The position numbers were made by a program, and so were the translations under genes. The notes beneath the pieces were generated by a model. The model saw only the letters and a list, made by a program, of their open reading frames with translations, was not told where the DNA came from and searched no databases. Shown here piece by piece: positions 18,379 through 28,457 of a stretch of 64,000 nucleotides of DNA; position 1 is the stretch's first letter; each line of letters starts with the position of its first letter. Source of the stretch: Methylobacterium sp. Leaf117 (lineage in GTDB: Bacteria; Pseudomonadota; Alphaproteobacteria; Rhizobiales; Beijerinckiaceae). The DNA lies in assembly GCF_001422985.1 (NCBI RefSeq), contig NZ_LMNL01000034.1, positions 333,603-397,602 on the forward strand, in the 5' to 3' direction.

Positions 18379-20586
18379 CTACCAGCGATAGCCGATGCTG
18401 CCGAGCACCCGGCGGCGCTCGCCGTAGTAGCAGGCCGTGACGGTGCTGCAGCTGTTGACGATGCGCTCGTCCGAGACGTTCGCGACGTTGAGGGCGAAGC
18501 GCCAGCCTTCCCAGTCGTAATGGGCGACGAGGTCGCCGACGACGTAGCCCGGCACCCGGAACTGGTTGGCCTGATCGGCGAAGGAGCGCCCGACGCCGCG
18601 CACGCCGCCGCCGAGACCGAAGCCGCGCAGGACGCCGTTCTGGAAGGTGTAGTCCAGGAACAGCGAGCCGTACTGCTCCGGCGTGTTGGTCGGGGTGGTG
18701 CCGAGAAGCGCGGTGTTCAGGTCCCGCGTCACCGAGAGGTCGTAGGCGGTGTAGGAAGCCACCGCCCGCAGACCGGGTGCGAGGTTGGCCACCATCTCGA
18801 CCTCGGCGCCGCGCGAGTTCACGGCACCGGTCTGGACCACCTGCTGGACGTTGAGCGGGTTGGTGGTCAGCACGTTCGAGCGGGTCAGGTCGAACAATGC
18901 GGCGGCGAAGTAGCCGTCGAAACCCGGAGGCTTGTACTTCAGACCGATCTCGGTTTGCTCGCTGCTCTCGGGCAGGAGGAGCTGGCCGGTCACACCGTTG
19001 AGGCCGACGGTCGGGTTGAAGCCCTGCGCGTAGGAGACGTAGGGAGCGAGCCCGGATTCGTCGTTGTAGATCAGGGCGACGCGGCCGCTGAAGGCGCTGG
19101 TGTCCCGGGTGGCGTTGTTGACGCCGAGCCGGTCGACGTTGTCGGTGGCGACCCAGTCGTGGCGGCCGCTGAGCACGAGGGAAAAATTGCCGACGGTGAT
19201 CTCGTCCTGCAGGTAGGCCGCAAACTGGTTCTGGGTGATCAGCGCGTTCTGATAGACGAAACTCGGGTTCAGAGGCGTGTTGGGATAGATCGGTCGGACC
19301 AGATTCAACGAAGGTCCGCTGCCGAAGGCTCCGAAATCGTCGATCTGGTAGCGTCGGTACTCGAAACCCGCCAGCACCGTATGCCCGAAATCGCCCGTGC
19401 GGAACGGGATGACGAGTTGGTTGTCGATATCGCTCTGCACCGCCGCGCCACGGGTGAAGAAGTCGAAGCGGCTGAGGTCGGCTGCGGCCGGCGTGGTGGC
19501 GTAGCCGCCGCCGTAACGGTTGGACAGATTGACCGTGACCGTGCCGTGGCGTGCGTTCTGCCGGAACTTGATGTCATTGTCGAAGCGATGCTCGAACTCG
19601 TAGCCCACCATGTCCTGTGAACGGGTCAGGCGGTCGGTCGCCGGGTCGCCGGTGAAGCGGCTCGTCTTGATGAAGCCGAAGGGCGCCGGTGTCACCGTGC
19701 CCTCGTAGGGCAGGAAGTTCTGGGTGCCGGCACGGTCGCGCTGCACCTGGGCCAGAAGGGTCAGCGAGGTATCGGTGTCCGGCTTCCAGGTGATCGAGGG
19801 CGCGAAGAAGAAGCGGTCGTTGTTGACGAAGTCGACCTGCGTTCCGCCGCCCCGGCCGAGCCCGACGAGGCGATAGAACAGCTTGCCCTCGGTGCCGGCC
19901 TCCACGGGACCGCCGATGTCGAAGCCCGCATAGGCATTGCCGAAATTGTCGATTCCGGCCTCGACGTAGCGGATCGGCACGATCGGGGGGCGCTTGCTCA
20001 CCGCGTTGATGATGCCGCCCGGGCTGGCGCCGCCATAGAGGCCGGAATTCGGTCCGCGCAGGATTTCCAGGCGCTCCAGGCCGAAGGGCTCCAGCTTCCA
20101 GGTGGCGAAGGCCGAGGTGAACAGCTGCAGACCGTCGAGGAAGTAGCCGGATTCCTGGGCGGTGAAGCCACGGATGAGGAACCAGTCGTTGCGCGGATCG
20201 GCGCCGAAGGTCTCGCCGCGGATGCCCGGCGCGTAGCGCGTCGCCTCGGCCAGACTCGTCGGCTTCTGGTCGTCGATCTGCTGGCGTCCCACCACCGAGA
20301 TCGCCTGCGGCGTCCGGAGGATCGGGGTGTCGGTCTTGGTGCTGGAGACGGAACGGGTCGCGACGTAACCGGCGACGGGGCCGCGCGGGTCCTCGGCCGC
20401 ACCGATCGCGGTGACGCCCCGGCGATCGCCGACGACCTCCAGGGTGTCAAGCGTCACGTTCGAAGCGCTCGGCGGGCTGGATTGCTGCGCGACCACCGGA
20501 CCCGCCATGCAAGTCACGAGGGCAGCCGTCGAACCGATCAGTGTCCGGCGAAGAACGGCGCCGCTATTCAACTTGTGCGCGAGCAT
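18379..20586 (-). CDS. TonB-dependent siderophore receptor (FhuA/FpvA-like)
   Basis: 735-residue outer-membrane receptor for ferric siderophore uptake. Signal peptide about residues 1-33 (ending VVAQ), then the plug: TPQAISVVGRQQIDDQKP, NDWFLIRGF, LEILRGPNSGLYGGASPGG. A 22-strand barrel follows and ends in GSIGYRW with a C-terminal aromatic residue for BAM recognition. The ATG at 20586 (MLAHKLNSG) is preferred; a longer TTG-started version would push the signal sequence inward. The plug resembles hydroxamate-type receptors, but the ligand cannot be assigned. No ABC importer, esterase or FecIR pair is adjacent. Confidence 0.93.
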   Translation of the reverse strand: MLAHKLNSGAVLRRTLIGSTAALVTCMAGPVVAQQSSPPSASNVTLDTLEVVGDRRGVTAIGAAEDPRGPVAGYVATRSVSSTKTDTPILRTPQAISVVGRQQIDDQKPTSLAEATRYAPGIRGETFGADPRNDWFLIRGFTAQESGYFLDGLQLFTSAFATWKLEPFGLERLEILRGPNSGLYGGASPGGIINAVSKRPPIVPIRYVEAGIDNFGNAYAGFDIGGPVEAGTEGKLFYRLVGLGRGGGTQVDFVNNDRFFFAPSITWKPDTDTSLTLLAQVQRDRAGTQNFLPYEGTVTPAPFGFIKTSRFTGDPATDRLTRSQDMVGYEFEHRFDNDIKFRQNARHGTVTVNLSNRYGGGYATTPAAADLSRFDFFTRGAAVQSDIDNQLVIPFRTGDFGHTVLAGFEYRRYQIDDFGAFGSGPSLNLVRPIYPNTPLNPSFVYQNALITQNQFAAYLQDEITVGNFSLVLSGRHDWVATDNVDRLGVNNATRDTSAFSGRVALIYNDESGLAPYVSYAQGFNPTVGLNGVTGQLLLPESSEQTEIGLKYKPPGFDGYFAAALFDLTRSNVLTTNPLNVQQVVQTGAVNSRGAEVEMVANLAPGLRAVASYTAYDLSVTRDLNTALLGTTPTNTPEQYGSLFLDYTFQNGVLRGFGLGGGVRGVGRSFADQANQFRVPGYVVGDLVAHYDWEGWRFALNVANVSDERIVNSCSTVTACYYGERRRVLGSIGYRW

Positions 20587-20832
20587 AAACCCGAAGATGA
20601 TTGGCACGTGCGGACCTGCGACCAAAGATTATTTTCGTGCATTGGAATGAAAAAATCAGACGGTCAACGATCCAGACGGGACCGAAAACTGATCATTTCA
20701 CGCCGTGCTCGCAGGGCAACATCTTAGAATCAGTACAATGAAATACTGGAACACACACATCCACATGCCCGACAAGCGGACGGGCGAAAGCTTTCATCTC
20801 GCTCCGGGGGCGATGCCGCTGCCTGACATGCA

Positions 20833-20864
20833 AACGGGCCCCGCCTGCGATGGCGGAGCCCGTT
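20833..20864 (-). terminator. Hairpin terminator after the small exported protein gene
   Basis: A long stem-loop (AACGGGC-C-CCGCC / GGCGG-A-GCCCGTT, loop TGCGAT) sits 63 nt past the stop of the minus-strand gene at 20928. Only a short TTTG follows on the minus strand, so termination may need help. Confidence 0.6.
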
Positions 20865-20927
20865 GGGATCGTTCGTGGAGAGCAGCGCCGTCGGTGACCG
20901 CGCCGAGATGCGGCGCGGCGACGCGTC

Positions 20928-21230
20928 CTATTCGCAGACGCGGACGCGGCGGATGTGCTCGTAGCCGTAGGCGTCGATGAAGCCGCGGCGTTCCATGTGG
21001 CACACCTCCTCTTCGACATAGACCGGGCGCGGCGCGCGATAGACCGGGCGACCCGGGTAGTAGCCGCCGTCGTTCTGCGACGAGGCGATGGCGCCGCCGA
21101 TGGCGAGGCCGCCAAGCACGCCGAGGGCGGCCGCGCCGCCCGCCCCGATTCCGTCGCGCGCCTGGGCGCTCGGAACGGCCACGACGGCGACCGTGGCGGC
21201 CACCAGGGCCGCGACCAGCGTATTCTTCAT
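20928..21230 (-). CDS. Small exported glycine-rich protein
   Basis: 100 residues. A cleavable signal peptide (MKNTLVAALVAATVAVVAVP, cleavage near AQA) precedes a Gly/Ala-rich stretch with GxxxG-type spacing (IGAGGAAALGVLGGLAIGGA), which could insert in or pack against a membrane. Then come a Tyr/Pro/Arg-rich segment (GYYPGRPVYRAPRPVYVEE) and two cysteines, one near the middle of the mature protein and one two residues from the end. Similar small proteins are common in Methylobacterium and have no assigned function. GGAAC just before the ATG acts as its ribosome site. It is a single-gene unit bounded by a hairpin. Confidence 0.75.
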   Translation of the reverse strand: MKNTLVAALVAATVAVVAVPSAQARDGIGAGGAAALGVLGGLAIGGAIASSQNDGGYYPGRPVYRAPRPVYVEEEVCHMERRGFIDAYGYEHIRRVRVCE

Positions 21231-21463
21231 AGCTCCGTTCCTTCAATCCCGAAGAGCTTGCGTCAAATCAGAAGCGTCACAGTGAGAGAGAATCACCGAA
21301 CGGTTGATGAACGGTAAGAGAATCGATGATTGTCAGCCCCCCGGCTGTGCGCTGCCTCACGCATCCTTGAAGATCCTCACTTCGAGATCTCCCTGCCGAG
21401 TCCCGTCCCACGCAGGCCCCCGGGACGATCATACCCCTTCGGGCCGCCGCCCGGCACGCCGGG

Positions 21464-22396
21464 TCAGATCGTTCCGGTCGGTGCCTCCACCAGGGTAAGC
21501 AGCGTCCGGCGCAGCCAGCGATGGGCGGGATCGTCGTCATAGGAGGCATGCCACAGCATCGAGACCGCGACGTCCTCCAGGGCCACGGGCGTCGGGCTCA
21601 CGGTGAGTCCGAGGGCGCCGGCGAAGAAGGTGGCGAGTCGCGCGTGCATCGTGGTCAGGACCGGGGCGCTGCGCACCAGGAACGGCACCGCGAGGAAGCG
21701 CGGCGTGGTCACCGCCAGGGTCCGGCTGCGCCCGAGCTTGGCGAGCGCATCGTCCACCACCCCGTGCGCGGTCTCCTTCAGGCTGGTGAGCACGTGGGGA
21801 AAGCGCAGGTAATCGTCGAGCGAGATCGGCGGCGACAGCCCGACGAGGTCCGCGTTGAACATGCACAGGTAGCTGTCGCGATAGAGCAGGCGCTGCTTGT
21901 GGTGCGTCTGGCCCTCCGAGAAGAAGCCGATGCCGAGGTCGACCCGGTCGGCATCGAGTTCCTGCAGGATGCGGATGCGGTCGATGGAGCGCAGCAGCAG
22001 GCTGATGCCGGGCGCCTCCGCCCGCAGATGGGCCAGCAGGCGCGGGCCGATCAGCACCTCGGCGCTGTCCGGCAGCCCGATGGTGAAGGTGCGGGTCACG
22101 GTGCGGGGATCGAACTCCGCATCGCGCCGCACCAGGGACTGGATCTGCCGCAGCAGCGTCCGCACCGGCTCGGCCAGCGCCAGGGCGCGGGGCGTCGGCC
22201 GCATCCCCTCCGGGGACCGGGTCAGGAGTTCGTCGCCGAACAGGGTTCGGAGACGGGCGAGGCTGCTGCTCATGGCCGACTGGCCGATGCCGATGCGGGC
22301 GGCTGCCCGGGTGACGCTCCGCTCCGACAGGAGCGCGTCGAGGGCCACGAGCAGGTTCAGGTCGACCCGGGATAGATCGACGTGATCAATAGTCAT
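21464..22396 (-). CDS. LysR-family transcriptional regulator (NodD/SyrM-like)
   Basis: 310-residue regulator. The N-terminal winged HTH (LNLLVALDALLSERSVTRAA, then RIGIGQSAMSSSLARLRTLF) is followed by a periplasmic-binding-like effector domain (TRTFTIGLPDSAEVLIGPRL). The DLNLLVALDALL start is typical of the NodD-like branch. The ATG at 22396 lies in an imperfect inverted repeat (ATCAATA...TATCGAT, 22385-22403) that could mediate autoregulation. It is divergent from a small exported protein gene at 22496, its most likely target. The effector is unknown. Confidence 0.9.
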   Translation of the reverse strand: MTIDHVDLSRVDLNLLVALDALLSERSVTRAAARIGIGQSAMSSSLARLRTLFGDELLTRSPEGMRPTPRALALAEPVRTLLRQIQSLVRRDAEFDPRTVTRTFTIGLPDSAEVLIGPRLLAHLRAEAPGISLLLRSIDRIRILQELDADRVDLGIGFFSEGQTHHKQRLLYRDSYLCMFNADLVGLSPPISLDDYLRFPHVLTSLKETAHGVVDDALAKLGRSRTLAVTTPRFLAVPFLVRSAPVLTTMHARLATFFAGALGLTVSPTPVALEDVAVSMLWHASYDDDPAHRWLRRTLLTLVEAPTGTI

Positions 22397-22495
22397 TATC
22401 GATTCGTTCTGTTTGATCCATGGCGCAACGCACAGCATATTCGCCTCAGAAGCAAGGGCATCGGGCGCCTTGCCCCAGAGCAGAGACCTTCGATC

Positions 22496-22858
22496 ATGTC
22501 CGTTCGTACCACACTCCTCACCGCCGCCACCGTGCTCGCCACCCTCGCGGGTGCAGCCCAGGCCGAGCCGATCAAGGCCCGCGCCGGCGGCAGCGTCAGC
22601 CTCGGCGACGTGGCCGGCGTCGCCTACTACACCCCCGAGCCCACGGGTTACCGGGTCGTCGTCACCCTCGCCCGCACGGAGAGCGCCGGCCCGGTGCGCT
22701 TCGAGACCGTGCTGGTCAACGGCCAGAGCGTCACCCTCTCGACGCCGCGCGACCTCGGCGGCGAGACCCAGGCGATCGAGATCCTCCGCACCGGTGACAG
22801 CGTCTCGGTCTCCCGCGCCAAGCCAGCCGTGACCCGCCAAGCCGCGGCCCTGAACTGA
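22496..22858 (+). CDS. Small exported protein of unknown function
   Basis: 120 residues with a clear signal peptide (MSVRTTLLTAATVLATLAGA, cleaved near AQA) and a predicted all-beta mature domain (YRVVVTLARTESAGPVRFET, then VLVNGQSVTLSTPRD). No cysteines or catalytic motif are seen. It is divergent from the LysR gene, with a 99-nt shared promoter region, so regulation by that LysR is plausible. I do not recognise the family. Confidence 0.75.
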   Translation: MSVRTTLLTAATVLATLAGAAQAEPIKARAGGSVSLGDVAGVAYYTPEPTGYRVVVTLARTESAGPVRFETVLVNGQSVTLSTPRDLGGETQAIEILRTGDSVSVSRAKPAVTRQAAALN

Positions 22859-22981
22859 GGCCCCGGCCGTGACGGCGCGCGACCTCGACGACGGATCTCC
22901 CGGCCCCACAGGCCGGGGGATCCGAGCCCCCGCCGGTCGTCTCGGCGCTGGCAGCGCGGGGATGGACTGCATCGGGATTGA

Positions 22982-24211
<1,230 letters not shown>

Positions 24212-24319
24212 GCAGCGCGGGTCGAGCGTCGACGCCATGGACGCGGCCGTCCTCGACCCGACATGGCCGGTTACCCTCGTCACGTCCGCACTTCAGCGAC
24301 GATGAGCGGATGAACCGTA

Positions 24320-24940
24320 ATGAAAACGCTGTTTCTACCCGGTGCATCCGGAAGTGCTTCGTTCTGGGGGCCCGTTGCCACCCAGGCCGGATTGGATGGT
24401 GTGTTTTTCGGATGGCCGGGATTGGGCGTAGAGTCCCCTCGGCAGGACGTGGACGGGCTGGACGATCTCGTCGCTCTGGTCGCCACTGAAATCCGCGAGC
24501 CGGTGGCCATCGTCGCACAGTCGATGGGCGGGATCATCGCGATCAAGCTGGCGCTGGCATTTCCCGATCTCGTCAAGAGCTTGGTGTTGACGGTGACATC
24601 CGGCGGCGTGCCGATGGTCGATCTGGGCGGATCGGATTGGCGGCCGGACTACTTCAGGGCCTTCCCACGCGCTGCGAAGTGGATCGCCGATCCGGTCGCC
24701 GATCTCTCTTCCGGTTTGCCGTCCATCCGAGTTCCGGTCCTGTTGTTGTGGGGAGACTCGGATTCGATCAGCCCGGACGCCGTCGGGAAGAGGCTGGCTG
24801 CTCTCTTGCCGAACGCGCGCCTTTGCATCCTGCCGGGGGCGAACCACGATTTGGCGCAGACACATGTCCGGGCGGTTGCGGACGAAATCAGACGGCATCT
24901 CATGGCTGTCGTCGCGCCTCGACCGCTCGTCAACGACTGA
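24320..24940 (+). CDS. Alpha/beta-fold hydrolase
   Basis: 206-residue alpha/beta hydrolase. Oxyanion-hole region LFLPGASGSASFW, nucleophile elbow AQSMGG, acid in LWGDSDSISP and catalytic His in PGANHDLAQ are all visible. No export signal. Its codon use is a little less GC-biased than its neighbours. It stands alone between the asparaginase and the bestrophin-like gene; the substrate is unknown. Confidence 0.88.
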   Translation: MKTLFLPGASGSASFWGPVATQAGLDGVFFGWPGLGVESPRQDVDGLDDLVALVATEIREPVAIVAQSMGGIIAIKLALAFPDLVKSLVLTVTSGGVPMVDLGGSDWRPDYFRAFPRAAKWIADPVADLSSGLPSIRVPVLLLWGDSDSISPDAVGKRLAALLPNARLCILPGANHDLAQTHVRAVADEIRRHLMAVVAPRPLVND

Positions 24941-25013
24941 CCGGCCCTTCACCCGCTCGAATGATCGACAATCGAGGCGCTTCCGCGACGAGCACGCGCG
25001 CGGCCTCGCCCCT

Positions 25014-25934
25014 TCACGTCAGCAGATACCGCTCCGGCTCCAGGGGCGGCGGCGCGGTCTCGCCAAGGGCATCGAGCACGATGCCGTCGATGGTGTGCAG
25101 CAGGGCATCGAGCGGCAGGTCGTTCGGCGCCAGGCCGAAGGGCTCCTCCAGTTCGTCACCCAGCGCATCGAGGCCGAAGAACGTGTAGGCCACCAGGGCG
25201 GTGGCTACCGGCGTCGCCCAGCCGAGGGAGGCTGCGAGGCCGAAGGGCAGCAGCAGGCAGTAGATCCACGCCGTGCGGTACAGCAGCAGGGTGTAGGCGA
25301 AGGGCAGCGGCGTGTTCTGGATGCGCTCGCACACCACCTGGACCTGCGCCAGGGCCGCGATCTTGTGCTCCAGGGCAGCGAACAGGACGTCGGTCAGCGC
25401 CCCCCGGCGATAGGCCTTGGCGAGGTCGGTGGTGAGTCCGGCGAGCACCGCATCGGCCGCGCTCGGGTGGCGGGCGAGGCGCTCCGCCTCGGCGCCCGGG
25501 AGCCAGGGCTTGGCCGCCGCGGCCACGTCGCCACCGCGAAGCTGGGCGTGGAGAGCATGCGCGAAGGCCGAGAGGCGCCGCAGGGCGCGTCCGCGCAAGG
25601 GCTCGTCGGCCTCGCCGGGCAGGAGGGCGCTGAGCAGCCGGGCGAGTCCGCGCGTCTCGACCACGAGGCCGCCCCAGGCCCGGCGCCCCTCCCACCAGCG
25701 GTCGTAGCAGGCGCTGTTGCGGAAGCTGAGGAAGATCGACAGGGCGATCCCGATGAGGGTGAAGGGGCCGACGCCGGCAGTGATCGGGAACGCCTCGGGC
25801 CAGCGCCGCTCCACCGCCACCACGATCACCGCGATGAGGGTGATGCTCAGCACCTTGGGCGCCACCTGCGGCAGGATCGAGCCGCGCAGGGTGAACAGAA
25901 TATCGAACAGGCTCGGGCGCGAACGGACGATCAT
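25014..25934 (-). CDS. Bestrophin-family anion channel (UPF0187-like)
   Basis: 306-residue inner-membrane protein resembling bacterial bestrophin homologues, which form pentameric ion channels. Membrane segments are near residues 25-45 (VLSITLIAVIVVAV), 55-75 (GVGPFTLIGIALSIFLSF), 215-240 and 240-260. The conserved RNSACYDRWWEGRRAWG loop after the second helix is diagnostic, as is IQNTPLPFAYTLLLYRT later on. Ion selectivity is not predictable. Confidence 0.88.
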   Translation of the reverse strand: MIVRSRPSLFDILFTLRGSILPQVAPKVLSITLIAVIVVAVERRWPEAFPITAGVGPFTLIGIALSIFLSFRNSACYDRWWEGRRAWGGLVVETRGLARLLSALLPGEADEPLRGRALRRLSAFAHALHAQLRGGDVAAAAKPWLPGAEAERLARHPSAADAVLAGLTTDLAKAYRRGALTDVLFAALEHKIAALAQVQVVCERIQNTPLPFAYTLLLYRTAWIYCLLLPFGLAASLGWATPVATALVAYTFFGLDALGDELEEPFGLAPNDLPLDALLHTIDGIVLDALGETAPPPLEPERYLLT

Positions 25935-26175
25935 GGAGCCTGTTGTCTCGGATTAGGCGAACCCCGGCAATTGCCGCGCCTCCGCGACGCGCCCGGGTTC
26001 GGCAGCCGACTGGCCGCGCAGCCGCACGCGGACGCGGCCTGGGACCGGCCGGGCATAAACGCCCGGCGGGGCACAAACGCCCGCCTCCGGCTCAGATGGA
26101 GCACGGGATCGGCTTGGATCGCCGAGGACGCCGCACGGTCGCGGAAGGACCGGCCCGTCGGGCCGGCCCCGCCCT

Positions 26176-28149
26176 TCAAGCCGCCGAGGCGATCGCCGTC
26201 GAGGCCCGGCGGACCTTGCCGGCGCCCTCGAGGAAGGCGTGGGCGTCCTCCTTGCGCTCGAAGACGTGGGGCGCGAGGCCGCGACGATTCAGGGCCTCCT
26301 CCATCTTGAGGCGCAGGAAGGCGCTGGTCGCGTAGCGGGTGGTGGTGAGATAGTAGTTGGCCTGCAGGTATTGGATCATGTGGGCGTAGTCGTCGTACAG
26401 GTTCTCGTTGATGCGGAACCCGTCGTGATTGACCACGGTGTTGACCCGCTGGCCGGCCTTCTTGCAGGCGCCCACCAGCACCATGCGCAGGTCGTCGAGG
26501 TCGCTCTTGGCGCGGGCATGCCAGCCCTCGAGGTTCACGAACAGGATATTGCGCTCGGGGTCGTAGCTCACCCGCTCCGGCAGGTTGAGGTTGAGCAGGT
26601 CGGCGAGCAGTTCCATCGGCTCGTCGCGGAACAGGCGGGCATCCATCGGCATCGGCTGCTTGATGATCGGCCGGAAGCCCATATGGGGCAGGATGTCCCG
26701 CTCGATGTCGATGCCGGGTGCCACCTCGATGAGCTCCAGGCCCTCGTCGGTGAGCTGGAAGACGCAGCGCTCGGTGACGTAGATGACCGGCTGCGAGCGC
26801 ATCTGCGCATAATGCCCGCTGAAGGTGATCTGCTCGACCTGGGGCAGGAATTTCTGCGAACGGCCCTCCGTGACGATGCGGAGCTTGCCGTCCTCGATCG
26901 CGGTCTCCAGGCCGCCCACCGTGAAGGTGCCGGCGAAGACCACCGAGCGGGCGTTCTGGCTGATGTTGATGAAGCCGCCGCAGCCGTTGAGGCGGCCCCC
27001 GAACATGCTGGTGTTGACGTTCCCGTGCTGGTCGCACTCGGCCAGACCCAGGCAGGTCATGTCGAGGCCGCCGCCGTCGTAGAAGTCGAACATCTGGTTC
27101 TGATCGATGACGCAATCGGCGTTCGTGGCGGCGCCGAAGCTCGACCCCGATGCAAGCACGCCGCCGACCGCGCCGGCTTCGGTGGTGAGGGTGATGTAGG
27201 GTGTCACCTTCTCCTCGTTGGCCACGGCCGAGATGCCCTCGGGCGCCCCGACGCCGAGGTTGACGACGCCGTTCGGCGGCAGCTCGAAGGCAGCGCGGCG
27301 GGCGATGACCTTGCGGGCATCGAGCGGCATCTTCTTCATGCCGCTGACCGGCACGCGGATCTGGCCGGCGAGGGCCGCATCGTGCTGCACCCCGTAGTTC
27401 ATGCGGTGCATCTCGGGCTCGGCCAGCACCACGCAGTCGACCAGGATGCCGGGCACGCGCACGTCCTTCGGCAGCAGGAAGCCGTCATCGACGATGCGCT
27501 CGACCTGGGCGATGACGATGCCGCCATTGTTGCGCGCCGCCATGGCCTGGGCGAGGCAATCGAGGGTCAGGGCCTCCTTCTCGAAGGAGATGTTGCCCGA
27601 CGGATCGGCCGAGGTGCCGCGGATGAAGGCGACGTCGATCTTGGTGGCGGTGTAGAACAGCCATTCCTCGCCATCGACCTCGACGAGCTTCACGATCTCG
27701 TCCTGCGTCACGGTGTTGACGCGGGCGCCGCCGTGACGGGGATCGACGTAGGTGTGCAGGCCGACCTTGGAGAACAGCCCAGGCTGGCCGGCGGCACAGG
27801 CTCGGTAAAGCTGCGAGATCACGCCCTGAGGCAGGTTGTAGCCCAGGATCTTGTCTTCCTGCGCGGCCTTGGCGACCTTCGGCATGCGGCCGAAATTGGC
27901 CGCGATGACGCGGCGAAGCAAGCCTTCGTGATGCAGACGCCCGGTGCCGAGGCCTTTGCTGTCGCCGGCTCCCGCCGTCATGATCAGGGTCAGGTCACGG
28001 GGTGCGCCGGTGTCGACGAAGCGCTTCTCCAGGGCCGCGTGCAGCGCCTCCGGGATGCAGCTCTGGACGAAGCCCGTCGTGGTGACCACGTCGTTGTGCC
28101 GGATCAGCGCGATCGCCTCGCCGGCCGTGATGACCTTGTTTTTCTTCAT
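26176..28149 (-). CDS. Fused family I CoA transferase (propionate/acetate CoA-transferase type)
   Basis: 657 residues. The first ~300 are the alpha part (ITAGEAIALIRHNDVVTTTG) and about 300-520 the beta part, in which TTEAGAVGGVLASG carries the glutamate (about residue 323) that forms the glutamyl-CoA intermediate, as in propionate CoA-transferase. An additional ~130-residue C-terminal domain (about 530-657; LDDLRMVLVGACKKAGQRVN, HVFERKEDAHAFLEGAGKVR) has a STAS-like alternation of strands and helices. The ATG at 28149 has GGAGGA about 10 nt upstream. A role in short-chain acyl-CoA exchange is inferred; acceptor and donor are unknown. Confidence 0.88.
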   Translation of the reverse strand: MKKNKVITAGEAIALIRHNDVVTTTGFVQSCIPEALHAALEKRFVDTGAPRDLTLIMTAGAGDSKGLGTGRLHHEGLLRRVIAANFGRMPKVAKAAQEDKILGYNLPQGVISQLYRACAAGQPGLFSKVGLHTYVDPRHGGARVNTVTQDEIVKLVEVDGEEWLFYTATKIDVAFIRGTSADPSGNISFEKEALTLDCLAQAMAARNNGGIVIAQVERIVDDGFLLPKDVRVPGILVDCVVLAEPEMHRMNYGVQHDAALAGQIRVPVSGMKKMPLDARKVIARRAAFELPPNGVVNLGVGAPEGISAVANEEKVTPYITLTTEAGAVGGVLASGSSFGAATNADCVIDQNQMFDFYDGGGLDMTCLGLAECDQHGNVNTSMFGGRLNGCGGFINISQNARSVVFAGTFTVGGLETAIEDGKLRIVTEGRSQKFLPQVEQITFSGHYAQMRSQPVIYVTERCVFQLTDEGLELIEVAPGIDIERDILPHMGFRPIIKQPMPMDARLFRDEPMELLADLLNLNLPERVSYDPERNILFVNLEGWHARAKSDLDDLRMVLVGACKKAGQRVNTVVNHDGFRINENLYDDYAHMIQYLQANYYLTTTRYATSAFLRLKMEEALNRRGLAPHVFERKEDAHAFLEGAGKVRRASTAIASAA

Positions 28150-28457
28150 GAACCGGGCCGTCCTCCGCGCGCCCACAGCGACGACGAGCGACAGGATTCA
28201 TCCTGGCGAAAGGCGTGCGGGGGCAGTCTTGTTCTGGGGCGGAAGCGTAAAGACCCGCGCGAAGCTTCGCAAGGGCGCCACTACTATCGCCGCAGTGCAA
28301 TTATATCTTGGTGCGCTGCAAATTTTTCAATGCAGCCTCAAATTTGACTGGAGACATTCAGCAAGACAGACGCGCAACGGCGGGGAAGGCTCTTTTGTTA
28401 GGGTTGCGATGCCTTGCGACGCCATAGGATTATTCAAAATACTCTAGCCCGTCTTCG
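28150..28457. other. Intergenic region upstream of the CoA transferase
   Basis: 308 nt lying upstream of the CoA transferase and downstream of the kinase gene. The part from about 28300 to 28450 is AT-rich and probably holds the CoA-transferase promoter and the kinase 3' end. No clear hairpin or operator was recognised. Confidence 0.5.

Noticed and set aside
20587..20750. Fur, RirA or Irr box upstream of the siderophore receptor
   Set aside because: Only half-site-like words (such as TTCTAA) were found; no two-arm match to a known iron operator.
26239..28347. A 702-codon plus-strand open frame over the CoA transferase
   Set aside because: Antisense to a full-length gene with active-site motifs; low-complexity Val/His/Asp-rich product.
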